Positions 25,732 through 34,639 of a stretch of DNA of 61,060 nt are shown here, one piece after another (the stretch's first letter is position 1; every line of letters begins with the position of its first letter). Under the pieces are notes generated by a model. It was not told the DNA's origin. It did not search any database and saw only the letters and a program-made list of their open reading frames with translations. Where the stretch lies: NCBI GenBank assembly GCA_027492875.1, contig JAPUDV010000087.1:1-61060 (forward strand), given 5' to 3'. The stretch comes from Candidatus Competibacteraceae bacterium (GTDB lineage Bacteria > Pseudomonadota > Gammaproteobacteria > Competibacterales > Competibacteraceae). The position numbers were made by a program, and so were the translations under genes.

Positions 25732-28305
25732 TCATTTTCCGGATGGCCGGACGCGCCGGGTGGGAACCGCGCTCCACGGGTCGTCCGGCCAAGGGTGTTT
25801 GGGATAACGGCCTTTCAGTTCCTTCCGGACCTCGGCGTAGGTCCGTTCCCAGAAGCCGCGCAGATCCTGAGTGACCTGAATCGACCGCTGGGCCGGCGAC
25901 AGCAGGTGTAGGATCACCGGAATCCGCCCGCCGCCGACGCGCGGGGTATCGGCCAGCCCGAACAACTCCTGCAATTTGACCGCCAGCACCGGTGGTTCGC
26001 CCGGCGGGTAGCGCAGGCGGATACGCGAGCCGCTCGGGACCAGCAGGTGCGTGGGGGCCAACTCGTCCAGCCGCGCCCGCGACCGGCCGTCCAATAGATT
26101 GTGAAGCGCCCCCGCCAGATCCAGTCGCCGCAGGTGCTCGCGCCGGGTGATGCCGTCCAGCCAGGGCGCTAGCCAGTCGTCGAGCTGCGCCATCAGCCAA
26201 CCGTCGGACACGTCCGGCCAGCCTTCGCCAGCCAACCAGTACCGCAGCGACAGCGCGCGCGCCTGCCATTCGCGCAGTTCGCGAGTCCACGGCAGGCTGT
26301 CGGGACCCAGTTGCCGGATACCAGCCAGCATTCCCTGATGCAACAGTTCCGGGTCGGCATCTGTCAGTGGCGTGCTGGCGAGTGCCAGCGCACCCAGCCG
26401 CCGTTCCTGGCGTGCCACCACCGCCGCCTGTCGCTCGTCCCAGCCCACTTCCGCGACAGTGCGCAGCCGGTCGGCGAGATGCGATTCCAGATCGGCGGGA
26501 TCGACGGGCGCGGCCAGCCAGATCCGGCTCTCCCCGGCGCCGGCGTCCAGGTGCGCCGCCACCAGCCAGTCGCGGCCCGCCAGCGGGTCGCCCGCCACCA
26601 GCCGCGCCCCGCGCCCGTTGGCCAGCCGGTAGCGATCCGCTCCGCCCTCCCGGCGACGCGCCACCCGGTCGGGGTAGGCGAAGGCCAGCAGCAGCCCGAC
26701 GGTCGCGCCGTCCGCTGGATCGAGGGTGGGGCACATCTTCGTGTCCGTTCTTGCACGGCCATTCGCCCGCCGCAACAGCTCTCGCCAGCGGTGCGCTGCC
26801 TGTTCGATGCGGGTGCAGGCCACCGGGTCGGCCTGCCAGCGGCGCGCGCCGTCACGACCGTCACGGCGAAAATCCTGCAGGGCGTCCAGGCGGGCGGAGA
26901 GGTCGCCGCCGAAGGGATGTTCGCCGCGCAGGAGATCGCGCTCCTCCAGCAGAGCGGCCAGATCGGCGGCCAGATCGATCAGGCCGAGCGCCGCACCGCG
27001 CCGCAGCAGGTGCGCCAGTCGCGGATGGGCCGGCAGTTCCGCCAGCGCCTGCCCGGTCGAGGTGATGCGGTCGCGCTCGTCCAGTGCCTCCAATTCGCGC
27101 AGCAGTTCGCGCGCCTGGGCCAATGCACCCGGTGGCGGCGGATCGAGCCAGGCCAGCGCCGAAACCTCGGCCACGCCCCATTGCGCCAGTTCCAGGGCCA
27201 GCGGCGCCAGATCGGCTTCCAAAATCTCTGGGATGCGCTGGGGGCGGAGCCGGCTTTGAGCGGCCTCGCTCCACAGTCGGTAACAACTCCCTGGACCCAG
27301 CCGGCCGGCGCGGCCGGCGCGCTGTTCGGCGGCGTCGGCCGACACCCGCACCGTTTCCAGCCGGCTCAGGCCGCTGCGTGGATCGAAACGCGGGATGCGG
27401 GTCCAGCCGGCATCCACCACCACGCTCACGCCTTCGATGGTCAGGCTGGTTTCGGCAATGGGCGTGGCGAGTACGACTTTGCGTCGGCCGCCGGGGTCGG
27501 GCTGGAGCGCGCGTTGCTGCGCCTCGCCCGGCAGGTCGCCGTACAGCGGCGCCAGCGCCAGACCGGCGCAGACCGGTTCCACTTGCAAGCGGCGCAGAAT
27601 TTGCCGGATTTCGCCGCTGCCCGGCAGGAACACCAGCAGGTCACCGCGTTCCCGGTCCAGCGCGGCCAGGACCGCCCGAACCACGGTGTTGAGATCCAGG
27701 CCATCGGGGTCGCGCGGTAGATAGTGCCGAGTTACGGGATGAGCGCGGCCCGCGCTGGTCACGATGGGCGCATGGCCCAGCAGTCGGGCCACCGCCGCGC
27801 CGTCCAGAGTGGCCGACATGACCAGCAGCCGCAGGTCCGGACGCAGTCCGTGCTGGCTGTCCAGACACAGCGCCAGCGCCAGGTCGGCATGCAGGCTGCG
27901 TTCGTGGAATTCGTCGAAGATCACCAATCCCACGCCGTCGAGCGCCGGATCGCGTTGCAGGCGACGGGTCAGGATACCCTCGGTCAGTACTTCGATACGG
28001 GTCTGGCGCGAGACTTGGCGGTCGAAGCGGATACGGTAGCCGACGGTGCGGCCGACCGGTTCGCCCCGTTGCGCGGCCATGCGTGCCGCCGCCGCCCGCG
28101 CCGCCAGTCGCCGCGGTTCCAGCAGCAGGATGGCGCGGTCTTCCAGCCAGGGTTCATCGAGCAGCGCCAGCGGTACCCGGGTAGTCTTGCCGGCGCCCGG
28201 CGGCGCTTGCAGCACTAGGGCGGCGGAATCGCGCAGCGCGGCGCGGATCGCCGGCAACGCCGGTTCGATGGGCAGTGCCGTGAATTCGGAGTTAGGTGAA
28301 GCCAC
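25732..28305 (-). CDS. hrpB: ATP-dependent helicase HrpB
   Basis: 857 residues from a GTG at 28305. A DEAH-type RNA helicase: Walker A APPGAGKTT, DEFHERS as motif II, SATLDGA motif III, the Q/ATSLTIEGV and QRAGRAGR motifs, then the HrpB-specific C-terminal half with RYPPGEPPVLAVKLQELFG and LLSPAQRSIQVTQDLRGFW. The length is standard for the family. The cellular role of HrpB is poorly known. It converges on the DUF4280 gene with a 6-bp gap and is divergent from the DUF2173 genes. Confidence 0.96.
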   Translation of the reverse strand: MASPNSEFTALPIEPALPAIRAALRDSAALVLQAPPGAGKTTRVPLALLDEPWLEDRAILLLEPRRLAARAAAARMAAQRGEPVGRTVGYRIRFDRQVSRQTRIEVLTEGILTRRLQRDPALDGVGLVIFDEFHERSLHADLALALCLDSQHGLRPDLRLLVMSATLDGAAVARLLGHAPIVTSAGRAHPVTRHYLPRDPDGLDLNTVVRAVLAALDRERGDLLVFLPGSGEIRQILRRLQVEPVCAGLALAPLYGDLPGEAQQRALQPDPGGRRKVVLATPIAETSLTIEGVSVVVDAGWTRIPRFDPRSGLSRLETVRVSADAAEQRAGRAGRLGPGSCYRLWSEAAQSRLRPQRIPEILEADLAPLALELAQWGVAEVSALAWLDPPPPGALAQARELLRELEALDERDRITSTGQALAELPAHPRLAHLLRRGAALGLIDLAADLAALLEERDLLRGEHPFGGDLSARLDALQDFRRDGRDGARRWQADPVACTRIEQAAHRWRELLRRANGRARTDTKMCPTLDPADGATVGLLLAFAYPDRVARRREGGADRYRLANGRGARLVAGDPLAGRDWLVAAHLDAGAGESRIWLAAPVDPADLESHLADRLRTVAEVGWDERQAAVVARQERRLGALALASTPLTDADPELLHQGMLAGIRQLGPDSLPWTRELREWQARALSLRYWLAGEGWPDVSDGWLMAQLDDWLAPWLDGITRREHLRRLDLAGALHNLLDGRSRARLDELAPTHLLVPSGSRIRLRYPPGEPPVLAVKLQELFGLADTPRVGGGRIPVILHLLSPAQRSIQVTQDLRGFWERTYAEVRKELKGRYPKHPWPDDPWSAVPTRRVRPSGK

Positions 28306-28493
28306 GAGCGTGGATTGATTCGATGTAAGGTGGTGGAGGCCGTTCTGGCGCTATTTTCCGTGATCGCCCCAGCGTGCATTTGCGAGCCGGCTTGACTATT
28401 GTTTTATCGAAATATTGTGGTTCGGGTCCGTCGCGTGAGCGAGCGCCAGCCCACCTCATCATAACGCCAGCCACCACCCGAGGATATTTGCGG

Positions 28494-28850
28494 ATGAGCA
28501 TTGTGACCGATCTGCTGGCCAGGCCCGGCGTTGTTGCTGCCGGCGAATATGCCTACCGGGGCGACCGATTTTCCTACCGCGGAGCCCTTACCGAAGAACA
28601 TGCTCGCATGGCTTCCATCATGTGCCGCGCCACCACCATGGGCGTAAACATGGAGAGCAGAATGCTTGAAGTCTTCCAGCCGCGCAGCGGATGCAGCCCT
28701 CCGCGCGGCTGGGTGGTGCATGGTCCCGACTATACCGTGTGCGTCATGGCTAATGTATTTTGCATGCTTGACAACGCTCGAGGTTCGATCAACGACATCG
28801 TCGGATTCATGCGCCAAGCCATGGCCAAGACGCCTTCCGATCTGATTTGA
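28494..28850 (+). CDS. DUF2173 family protein, copy 1
   Basis: 118 residues from the ATG at 28494, where family similarity starts (MSIVTDLLARPGVVAAGEYA). It matches DUF2173, a Roadblock/LC7-like small domain: RFSYRGALTEEHARMASIMCRA in the first half and CSPPRGWVVHGPDYTVCVMANVFCML in the second. No signal peptide. It leads three related genes in a row, 44 bp before the second. Roadblock-like proteins often act as dimeric regulators of GTPases or motors; no such partner is next to them here. Confidence 0.7.
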   Translation: MSIVTDLLARPGVVAAGEYAYRGDRFSYRGALTEEHARMASIMCRATTMGVNMESRMLEVFQPRSGCSPPRGWVVHGPDYTVCVMANVFCMLDNARGSINDIVGFMRQAMAKTPSDLI

Positions 28851-28894
28851 ACCCGTTTGATAAATCCACCGTAGGGAATAAGGAGAAGCGACCG

Positions 28895-29296
28895 ATGGCG
28901 ACACTCGACCAACTGATGCGACTGCCAGGGGCGATGGCGGCCTTCGAATTCCGGGGCAGCGGCGAGCTGCTGGACCAACGCATTGCCTATCCTGATCGCA
29001 TCAGCGAAACCACGCTCGATCTGTTGGCCCACATGTGCGCGGCCAATATATGCATCGCCACCATGCAAGCCCGCGGCTGGGAAAAAGTGACAACCATGAA
29101 GGGGTTTTATCCGATCCAGGAATTCACCCTGGTCGGCTTCGACTGGTCGGTGGTGGTGAGCGGCCTTCATCGGGAACAGTCCAAGAGCCAGGGCAAGACC
29201 AGCCTGCCTCCGTTCATGGGTGTGGTGCTGGGCAACGAAAAGGCCGACTATGAGGCGGCGTTCGCGATCCTGGAACGACAGGAGCCGGTTCCATGA
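28895..29296 (+). CDS. DUF2173 family protein, copy 2
   Basis: 133 residues from the ATG at 28895 with AAGGAGAAGCG upstream. The pattern TLDQLMRLPGAMAAFEFRGSG, LLDQRIAYPDRISETTLDLLAHM and GWEKVTTMKGFYPIQEFTLVGFDW matches the family, but the GWxPPRGW segment of the other two is replaced. It is slightly longer at the C terminus. Its stop overlaps the ATG of copy 3 (ATGA). Confidence 0.65.
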   Translation: MATLDQLMRLPGAMAAFEFRGSGELLDQRIAYPDRISETTLDLLAHMCAANICIATMQARGWEKVTTMKGFYPIQEFTLVGFDWSVVVSGLHREQSKSQGKTSLPPFMGVVLGNEKADYEAAFAILERQEPVP

Positions 29297-29631
29297 GCAT
29301 GATCCGGCGCATTCTGGCTTTGGACGGGGTCAACGTGGTCTGCCATTTCCGCGACGATGGCTACTTGCTCGAAGGCTACGGCCTGATGGGGCGCGACGAC
29401 ATGGCTCGGCTGGCACAGTTCGCGCACGATTACCGGCGCATGATTCAGGGCAACGCCGACCAGCTCGCCATGTTCACCGGCATGCGCGGTTGGACCCCGC
29501 CGCGCGGTTGGGTGGTTCGGGGCGCGACGCAGTCGGTCTGCGGCGTCGGCAACCTGGTCTGCACCGTGGATGGCGCCGATGCGCCCCTGAACGAAATCCT
29601 GCTGGAATTACGGGAAATTTCGCACTGGTAA
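29293..29631 (+). CDS. DUF2173 family protein, copy 3
   Basis: 112 residues. MIRRILALDGVNVVCHFRDDG, LLEGYGLMGRDDMARLAQFAHDY and GWTPPRGWVVRGATQSVCGVGN fit DUF2173 and share GWTPPRGWVVRG with copy 1. It overlaps copy 2 by 4 bp, so the two are probably translated together. The three proteins are too diverged to be a recent duplication and may form hetero-oligomers, which is inference. Confidence 0.7.
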   Translation: MSMIRRILALDGVNVVCHFRDDGYLLEGYGLMGRDDMARLAQFAHDYRRMIQGNADQLAMFTGMRGWTPPRGWVVRGATQSVCGVGNLVCTVDGADAPLNEILLELREISHW

Positions 29632-29790
29632 GCCCGGAATCATCGGAGATTTCCACCCTCTAATGGCAAGGAATTGTCGAGCAGTCGATACCTGTTGCTT
29701 TGTGTCGTCTGGGCGTGGCCACTTTGATACTTTGTTGGTATGATGATACGACACAGTATGCTACTTCAATGCATTGGGGCAGTCGTTTCC

Positions 29791-31677
29791 ATGTCCAAAC
29801 GGATCGTTTTTCCTGTATGGTTTTGCATGTTGTTGGGTGCTTGCGCGTTCAACACTTGGCCGGTGGTGGCGCAGGTGGCCGGCGGCCAGGTTCCCGAAAT
29901 CCAGAGTGCTGGCAACGGTGCGGTCGGGGTGGCCGCGATGCCGTCGGTAGCCAGCCTGCACGTCGGCCAGAGCTTCGAGAGCGCCGATAAGGCCGAGCCG
30001 GCGCCGGTCAGCGCGCCAACGCCAGCGGCGAATCCGGCGGCGGCGGGGCCACCGCCGCTGCCGCCTTGTCCGTCCGGCGGCGGCGAGCTGGGGGATCAGG
30101 TCGCCGCCCGCATCTGTCAGCAGGTGCGGACCGAACCTCCGCCGACCAGCCTGAAGGTCGATAAGCTGGCGCTGCGCTCGCTGGAGTATCTGATTCCCTT
30201 CTACGCCCGGCGCGACTACCAAGCCGCCTGGCTCGACACCAGCGGTAAACCGTTGCCGGCAGCGGATCATCTGTTACGGGCTCTGGGTCAGGCCGAGCGC
30301 GAAGGACTACGATCCACCGATTATCCCCAAGACCGCTTGCGCAAGCTGCATGATGCGCTCCAGCAGGAAACCGCCTCGCCGAGCGCCGATCGGTTGGCCG
30401 ACTTCGACCTGCTTTTCACCGACACGTTTCTGACCTACGGTTCCCATCTGTTGTCCGGCCGACTGCCGCCCGGCAAGGTCGATCCCGACTGGGCGATCAA
30501 GCCGCGTTCCCGCGATTTGGCCGAGGTGCTGGAGCGGGCGATGGCCAACGACGCCGTGCTTGAGTCGCTGCAATCCCTGACGCCGCAGGGCAAAGGCTAC
30601 GCCGATTTGCGGGACGTACTGCAGCACTTTCGGGCGGTCGAACGGGCGGGCGGTTGGCCCGTCATCGGCTCCGTGCAGGGGGCGCAAGGCCCGCAGGCGG
30701 GGCGGTTGCGCGCCCGGCTGCAGGCCAGCGGCGACCTGCGCCGCGGGGGACAGGAGCCGTCGGGCAAGAGCGCCGCCTACGACAAGTCGGTTGCCGACGC
30801 GCTGCGCCGTTTTCAGAAACGGCACGGCTTGCAGGAAACCGGCATCGTCAACGCTGCCACGCTGGCCGCCCTGAACGTATCGGTGTCGGAGCGAATCCGC
30901 CAGGTGGAACTGAACATGGAGCGCTGGCGCTGGTTGCCGGACGATTTCGGGCCGCGTTACATTCTGGTCAACATCCCCAGCTTCAAGATGAAGGTGTTCG
31001 AGAACGGCAAACAGGTGATGGAATCGAAAGTGGTGGTGGGTCGCCAGGAACGGCAGACGCCGACCTTCACCGCCAACATGGCTTACCTGGTGCTGAGTCC
31101 GAAGTGGTACGTGCCGCGCTCCATTGCGGTGAAGGACAAGCTGCCGCAGCTCAAGCGCAACCCCTACGCGCTCAAAGGGCAGAGGATTCGGATCTACAAC
31201 AGCGCTGGCCAGGAAATCGACCCCGGCTCGATTAACTGGAGCGGGGTCAGCGCCGGCAACTTCCGTTACCAGTTGCGCCAGGATGCCGGACCCCGCAACG
31301 CGCTGGGCGGGATCAAGTTCATGTTCCCGAACCCCTACAGCATTTATTTGCACGACACGCCGTCGCGGGAGTTGTTCAGTCGCAACCAGCGGACTTATAG
31401 CTCGGGTTGCATCCGTATCTCCAATCCGGTGGAACTGGCTAATTACCTGCTCAAGCATGACCCGAAGTGGAACAAGGACACCATCAAGACCGCCGCCGCC
31501 AGCGGCAAGCAGCAGGTCGTCCATTTACCGGAGGAAATCCCGGTGTACCTGTTGTACTGGACGGCTTGGGTCGATGAAGAGGGCTTGCTCCATTTCCGTG
31601 ATGACATCTATCAGCGCGACAAGCCCATGGACCGGGCTCTTTACCAAAAGGGAGCGGATCGGGGCGGCGATGCCTGA
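29791..31677 (+). CDS. L,D-transpeptidase, YcbB/LdtD-like lipoprotein
   Basis: 628 residues from the ATG at 29791, chosen because it gives a lipoprotein signal: KRIVFPVWFCMLLGAC with lipobox LGAC, Cys18. Next come an Ala/Pro-rich linker, a scaffold domain (about 130-310), a PG_binding_1 domain (DALRRFQKRHGLQETGIVN) and a YkuD catalytic domain with His521 in YLHDTPS and Cys540 in TYSSGCIRISN. Such enzymes make 3-3 cross-links in peptidoglycan or attach proteins to it. Known LdtD proteins are anchored by a membrane helix, so a lipid anchor would be a variation. It stands alone as a transcription unit. Confidence 0.88.
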   Translation: MSKRIVFPVWFCMLLGACAFNTWPVVAQVAGGQVPEIQSAGNGAVGVAAMPSVASLHVGQSFESADKAEPAPVSAPTPAANPAAAGPPPLPPCPSGGGELGDQVAARICQQVRTEPPPTSLKVDKLALRSLEYLIPFYARRDYQAAWLDTSGKPLPAADHLLRALGQAEREGLRSTDYPQDRLRKLHDALQQETASPSADRLADFDLLFTDTFLTYGSHLLSGRLPPGKVDPDWAIKPRSRDLAEVLERAMANDAVLESLQSLTPQGKGYADLRDVLQHFRAVERAGGWPVIGSVQGAQGPQAGRLRARLQASGDLRRGGQEPSGKSAAYDKSVADALRRFQKRHGLQETGIVNAATLAALNVSVSERIRQVELNMERWRWLPDDFGPRYILVNIPSFKMKVFENGKQVMESKVVVGRQERQTPTFTANMAYLVLSPKWYVPRSIAVKDKLPQLKRNPYALKGQRIRIYNSAGQEIDPGSINWSGVSAGNFRYQLRQDAGPRNALGGIKFMFPNPYSIYLHDTPSRELFSRNQRTYSSGCIRISNPVELANYLLKHDPKWNKDTIKTAAASGKQQVVHLPEEIPVYLLYWTAWVDEEGLLHFRDDIYQRDKPMDRALYQKGADRGGDA

Positions 31678-32267
31678 CCTTGAATTTTATACCCCAAACT
31701 TTGAGAGGCGTTTTTATACCGCCTCTGATGACTTGGGGCGTTGAAAAACAACATTCACCCCCGACCCCTCTCCCACGAGGCGAAGGGAGTTTGCGTACAG
31801 CCTCTGAAAGTGTCCCGCGCCGGTTAGCGGACGACGGATATAGCGCTCCTCCCCGAGTTGTGGAATCGCCGTTTCGAGCCACCCCGGTGCTGCACGCCAC
31901 CCCGCCTTGGCCGAGGCGGGGAGATTTCACAACTGATTTAGGAACGCTCGTAGATGAGCGTCGGTGACGGATCGTGCGTCCGTTTTACGGTGGGCTTCTT
32001 GGATCCGCGTGGATGCTTGCGATATGTGCGCGACGGGACTCGCCGGTCGTGGCGATCCGCCAAGCCACCATTGTCGCTGGGGAAGGGTTTGCAACGCCGC
32101 GCGGACCCTGGTGGAAATCGGGCGCAGCGTTCAGCACCCCAATCACGGTGTCGATGGCGGCGGCATTGTGCGGCATTACCGCCCGGTGCGGTAGCAATTG
32201 CGCAACGTGGCAAAAATAGGTAGCGTACCGCGCTTCCCCACGGACAGCGACGATGCGATAGCCCATC
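31678..32267. other. Intergenic region between L,D-transpeptidase and thioesterase genes
   Basis: 590 bp. It contains an inverted copy of the dispersed repeat (31702-31806). A minus-strand frame of 94 codons (31985-32269) starts opposite the thioesterase start; it shows no family I recognise and its composition is equally explained by chance, so it is not called as a gene. Confidence 0.4.
31702..31806 (-). repeat. Dispersed repeat, full copy, inverted
   Basis: Read on the minus strand: CAGAGGCTGTACGCAAACTC, core CCTCGTGGGAGAGGGG, GAATGTTGTTTTTCAACGCC, and CAGAGGCGGTATAAAAACGC followed by CTCTCA. Only this copy is in minus orientation. Confidence 0.85.
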
Positions 32268-32798
32268 ATGCGGATTGAATCCCCCCTGTGCCTGTATACC
32301 GGCGTAGTGCCGCCCGAGTGGATCGACTACAACGGCCACATGAACGTCGCCTATTACGTCCTGGCGTTCGACCATGCCACCGATGCGTTCACGGATTATC
32401 TGGGCATGGGACAAAATTACCGCGACAGCCGGGGGTGCTCGGCCTTTGTCGTGGAAACCCATGTGAATTACCAGCGTGAATTGGTGGCCGGCGACTCGAT
32501 GCGCGTGACCACCCAACTGCTCGGCTTCGACAGCAAGCGCATTCACCACTTCCACCGTTTGTACCACGCCGACAGGGGGTTCGTCTCCGCCACTACCGAA
32601 CTGATGGTGATCCACGTCGACATGGTGGAGCGGCGCAGCACGGCGATGCCGTTGCCGGTGCTGGACCGCTTGAGCGCGTTGATGACCGCCCACATCCAGT
32701 TGCCGCCGCCGCCGCAGTCGGGCCGGGTGATGGGAGTACGGGCCAAGATGCCGACCAGTCAACTCGAAACGCCGACGCTGCGCTGGTTGTCCCGCTGA
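32268..32798 (+). CDS. Acyl-CoA thioesterase family protein, hotdog fold
   Basis: 176 residues. WIDYNGHMNVAYYVLAFDHA near the N terminus is the signature of 4HBT-type thioesterases, and VVETHVNYQRELVAGDSMRVTTQL is the central strand pair. The best resemblance I recall is to thioesterases of carnitine/betaine-CoA breakdown, but no carnitine gene is nearby, so the substrate is left open. No signal peptide. Confidence 0.8.
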   Translation: MRIESPLCLYTGVVPPEWIDYNGHMNVAYYVLAFDHATDAFTDYLGMGQNYRDSRGCSAFVVETHVNYQRELVAGDSMRVTTQLLGFDSKRIHHFHRLYHADRGFVSATTELMVIHVDMVERRSTAMPLPVLDRLSALMTAHIQLPPPPQSGRVMGVRAKMPTSQLETPTLRWLSR

Positions 32799-32900
32799 CT
32801 GACTCAGGCGCGCGCCTGTCTGGATCGGTCAGCGCGCGTTCAGTTTTTCCCGAATACGATGGTTGGTAGCAGAGTTTATCCATCCGAGGGGACTAATGTC

Positions 32901-33239
32901 ATGAATAGGGCGATACCGTCTTTGTTGGTTGCGGCCATGCTCGGTGCGCCGTCGATGTTGTGGGCCGGTCCGACGGCCGATGCGATGCTGGGCGGTGCGC
33001 TGGGTGGCGCGCTGGGTGCGGGTGTGGGCTCCGAACTGGGCGGGCGCGAAGGCGCGATCCTGGGCGGCGCGCTGGGCGGCGCGGCCGGAACTGCGGTGAC
33101 CACCAGACGCTACCGCCGGCCCGAGGTCATCTACGTGGACCGTCCCGTTTATCGCGACTACGGCCCGCCATCCTACTACCGGCACCCTGGCCAGCACCGC
33201 GGACACTACAAGCATCACCGCCGCTATTATGATGATTGA
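32901..33239 (+). CDS. Exported glycine-zipper protein
   Basis: 112 residues from the ATG at 32901. A signal peptide (SLLVAAMLGAPSMLWA) is followed by a glycine-zipper membrane segment (GGALGGALGAGVGSELGG) repeated as GGALGGAAGT, and then a Tyr/His/Arg-rich tail. This resembles outer-membrane lipoprotein-like 17-kDa or YMGG-like proteins, without the lipid Cys. It is of the same general type as the secreted protein at 10196-10702. GAGGGGAC lies 10 bp upstream. Confidence 0.7.
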   Translation: MNRAIPSLLVAAMLGAPSMLWAGPTADAMLGGALGGALGAGVGSELGGREGAILGGALGGAAGTAVTTRRYRRPEVIYVDRPVYRDYGPPSYYRHPGQHRGHYKHHRRYYDD

Positions 33240-33669
33240 ACGGGGGGCCGCCCCGGCCGGACTGGAACATCCTGGTGGAGCCAAGTTTCGCCGCGCCGTG
33301 GTTGTGGATGTCCCGGCGGGTTCCGGAAGCGATTCCACAAGCATGGCGGTGGGAATGGATTCAGAGGCTGTACGAAAACTCCCCTCGCCTCATGGGAGAG
33401 GGGTTGGAGGGGAGATTTTTTTCAACATCTTAAGTCCCCAGAGGCCGCGCAAAAATTCCTCTCAGAAAGGGTTTGCCGCTATCGGTCGATGATCCGCCAT
33501 GGCGGGTCATGCGACGCGAGCGTGGGATCTGGAGCGGGGTCTGAAGCGAAAAATTCAGGGTTGGCAGCGGATCTTTGTTATTCTCAATGCGTGTCGGAAC
33601 CCCGTTTGCATCCAAAACCCCCTCTTGACCGATTTCGTACAACGCGCCGTGCTGGCGGTAAAAAGACGC
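33240..33669. other. Region upstream of gspC
   Basis: 430 bp with a full dispersed repeat copy (33361-33464). The gspC frame is open through 33499, but the translated sequence before 33670 is not GspC-like. No clear promoter for the gsp genes was found. Confidence 0.45.
33361..33464 (+). repeat. Dispersed repeat, full copy
   Basis: TCAGAGGCTGTACGAAAACT, core CCCCTCGCCTCATGGGAGAG, then GGAGATTTTTTTCAAC, and right end CAGAGGCCGCGCAAAAATTC followed by CTCTCA. The most decayed of the four full copies at its right end. Confidence 0.8.
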
Positions 33670-34602
33670 ATGTGGCCGACCTTGCCGCGCCCGAAGATCT
33701 GGCTGCCGGTCGCCGTGCGGGCGGTCAACACCGTGCTGGTCGTCCTGCTGGCCGGTTCTCTAGCGCAACTGACGCTGGCCATCCTGTCCGGACGACTGGC
33801 GCCGGCGGTTCGGCCAGCGCCGGCGCCAGGTTCGTCCGCCGCCAAACCCGCGAATCTCATCGGACAGGCTGATTACGCCGCCATCGCCGCCTGGCATCTG
33901 TTCGGGCGGGTGGAAACGAGCCAGCCGGTGGAAGCGCCGCCTCCCGTTATTTCGATAACCCCGCTGAATCTGCGTCTGGTCGGGGTATTTTTCGTCGAAC
34001 GGGGTGACGGCCGGGCCTTGGCGCTGATCGCCGAAGGCAACGGCTTGGAGCGCGGCTATCGCATCGGCGATCTCTTGCCTGGTGGTGCCCGACTGGAGCG
34101 GATCCAGCGCGACCATGTAGTCGTGTCCCGCCAGGGCCGACAGGAAGTGCTCAATCTCCCCAAGCTGGACGAGGCCGTCCATGCATCGTCCTCCATTTCG
34201 GAAGATCCGCCCCTGGAGTCCATGCCCGAACCGGAACCCGAGCCCGCCGGCGCCGGTGGTCCCCAAGTGATCGATGCAACCGCCGTGGCGCGGCAATTGC
34301 GCGACGAGGCGACGGTTCGGCCGCAAGTTCTGGAAAATATCGCCTTCGCCAGCCCCTACATGCAAAACGGCCAATTCATCGGGTTCCGGCTGCGGCCGGG
34401 GCGGGACCGGCGGCTGATGCGACAACTCAGTCTGAACAGCGGTGATGTGATTACCGAGGTCAACGGCATTCGCATCAACAATCCCATCCAGGGTTTCGCC
34501 ATTTTGCAGGAAGTGCTGGGTGCCGATCAGATCAATGTACGGGTGCTGCGCGGTGGCGCCGAAATCCCCCTGACTTTTTCCATGAACGGACCAGTTCCCT
34601 GA
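33670..34602 (+). CDS. gspC: Type II secretion protein GspC
   Basis: 310 residues from the ATG at 33670. One N-terminal membrane helix (AVNTVLVVLLAGSLAQLTLAIL) after a short basic cytoplasmic part, then the homology region (ADYAAIAAWHLFGR, LNLRLVGVFF, GYRIGDLLPGGARLERIQRDHVVV) that contacts the secretin, and a C-terminal PDZ domain (IGFRLRPGRDRRLMRQLSLNSGDVITEVNG in outline). GspC links the inner-membrane platform to GspD. Starts further upstream (TTG, GTG) are possible. It is followed directly by gspD. Confidence 0.9.
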   Translation: MWPTLPRPKIWLPVAVRAVNTVLVVLLAGSLAQLTLAILSGRLAPAVRPAPAPGSSAAKPANLIGQADYAAIAAWHLFGRVETSQPVEAPPPVISITPLNLRLVGVFFVERGDGRALALIAEGNGLERGYRIGDLLPGGARLERIQRDHVVVSRQGRQEVLNLPKLDEAVHASSSISEDPPLESMPEPEPEPAGAGGPQVIDATAVARQLRDEATVRPQVLENIAFASPYMQNGQFIGFRLRPGRDRRLMRQLSLNSGDVITEVNGIRINNPIQGFAILQEVLGADQINVRVLRGGAEIPLTFSMNGPVP

Positions 34603-34639
34603 TAGCCAGGGAGTTGGCGCCCAACGATCGGACCCCATT

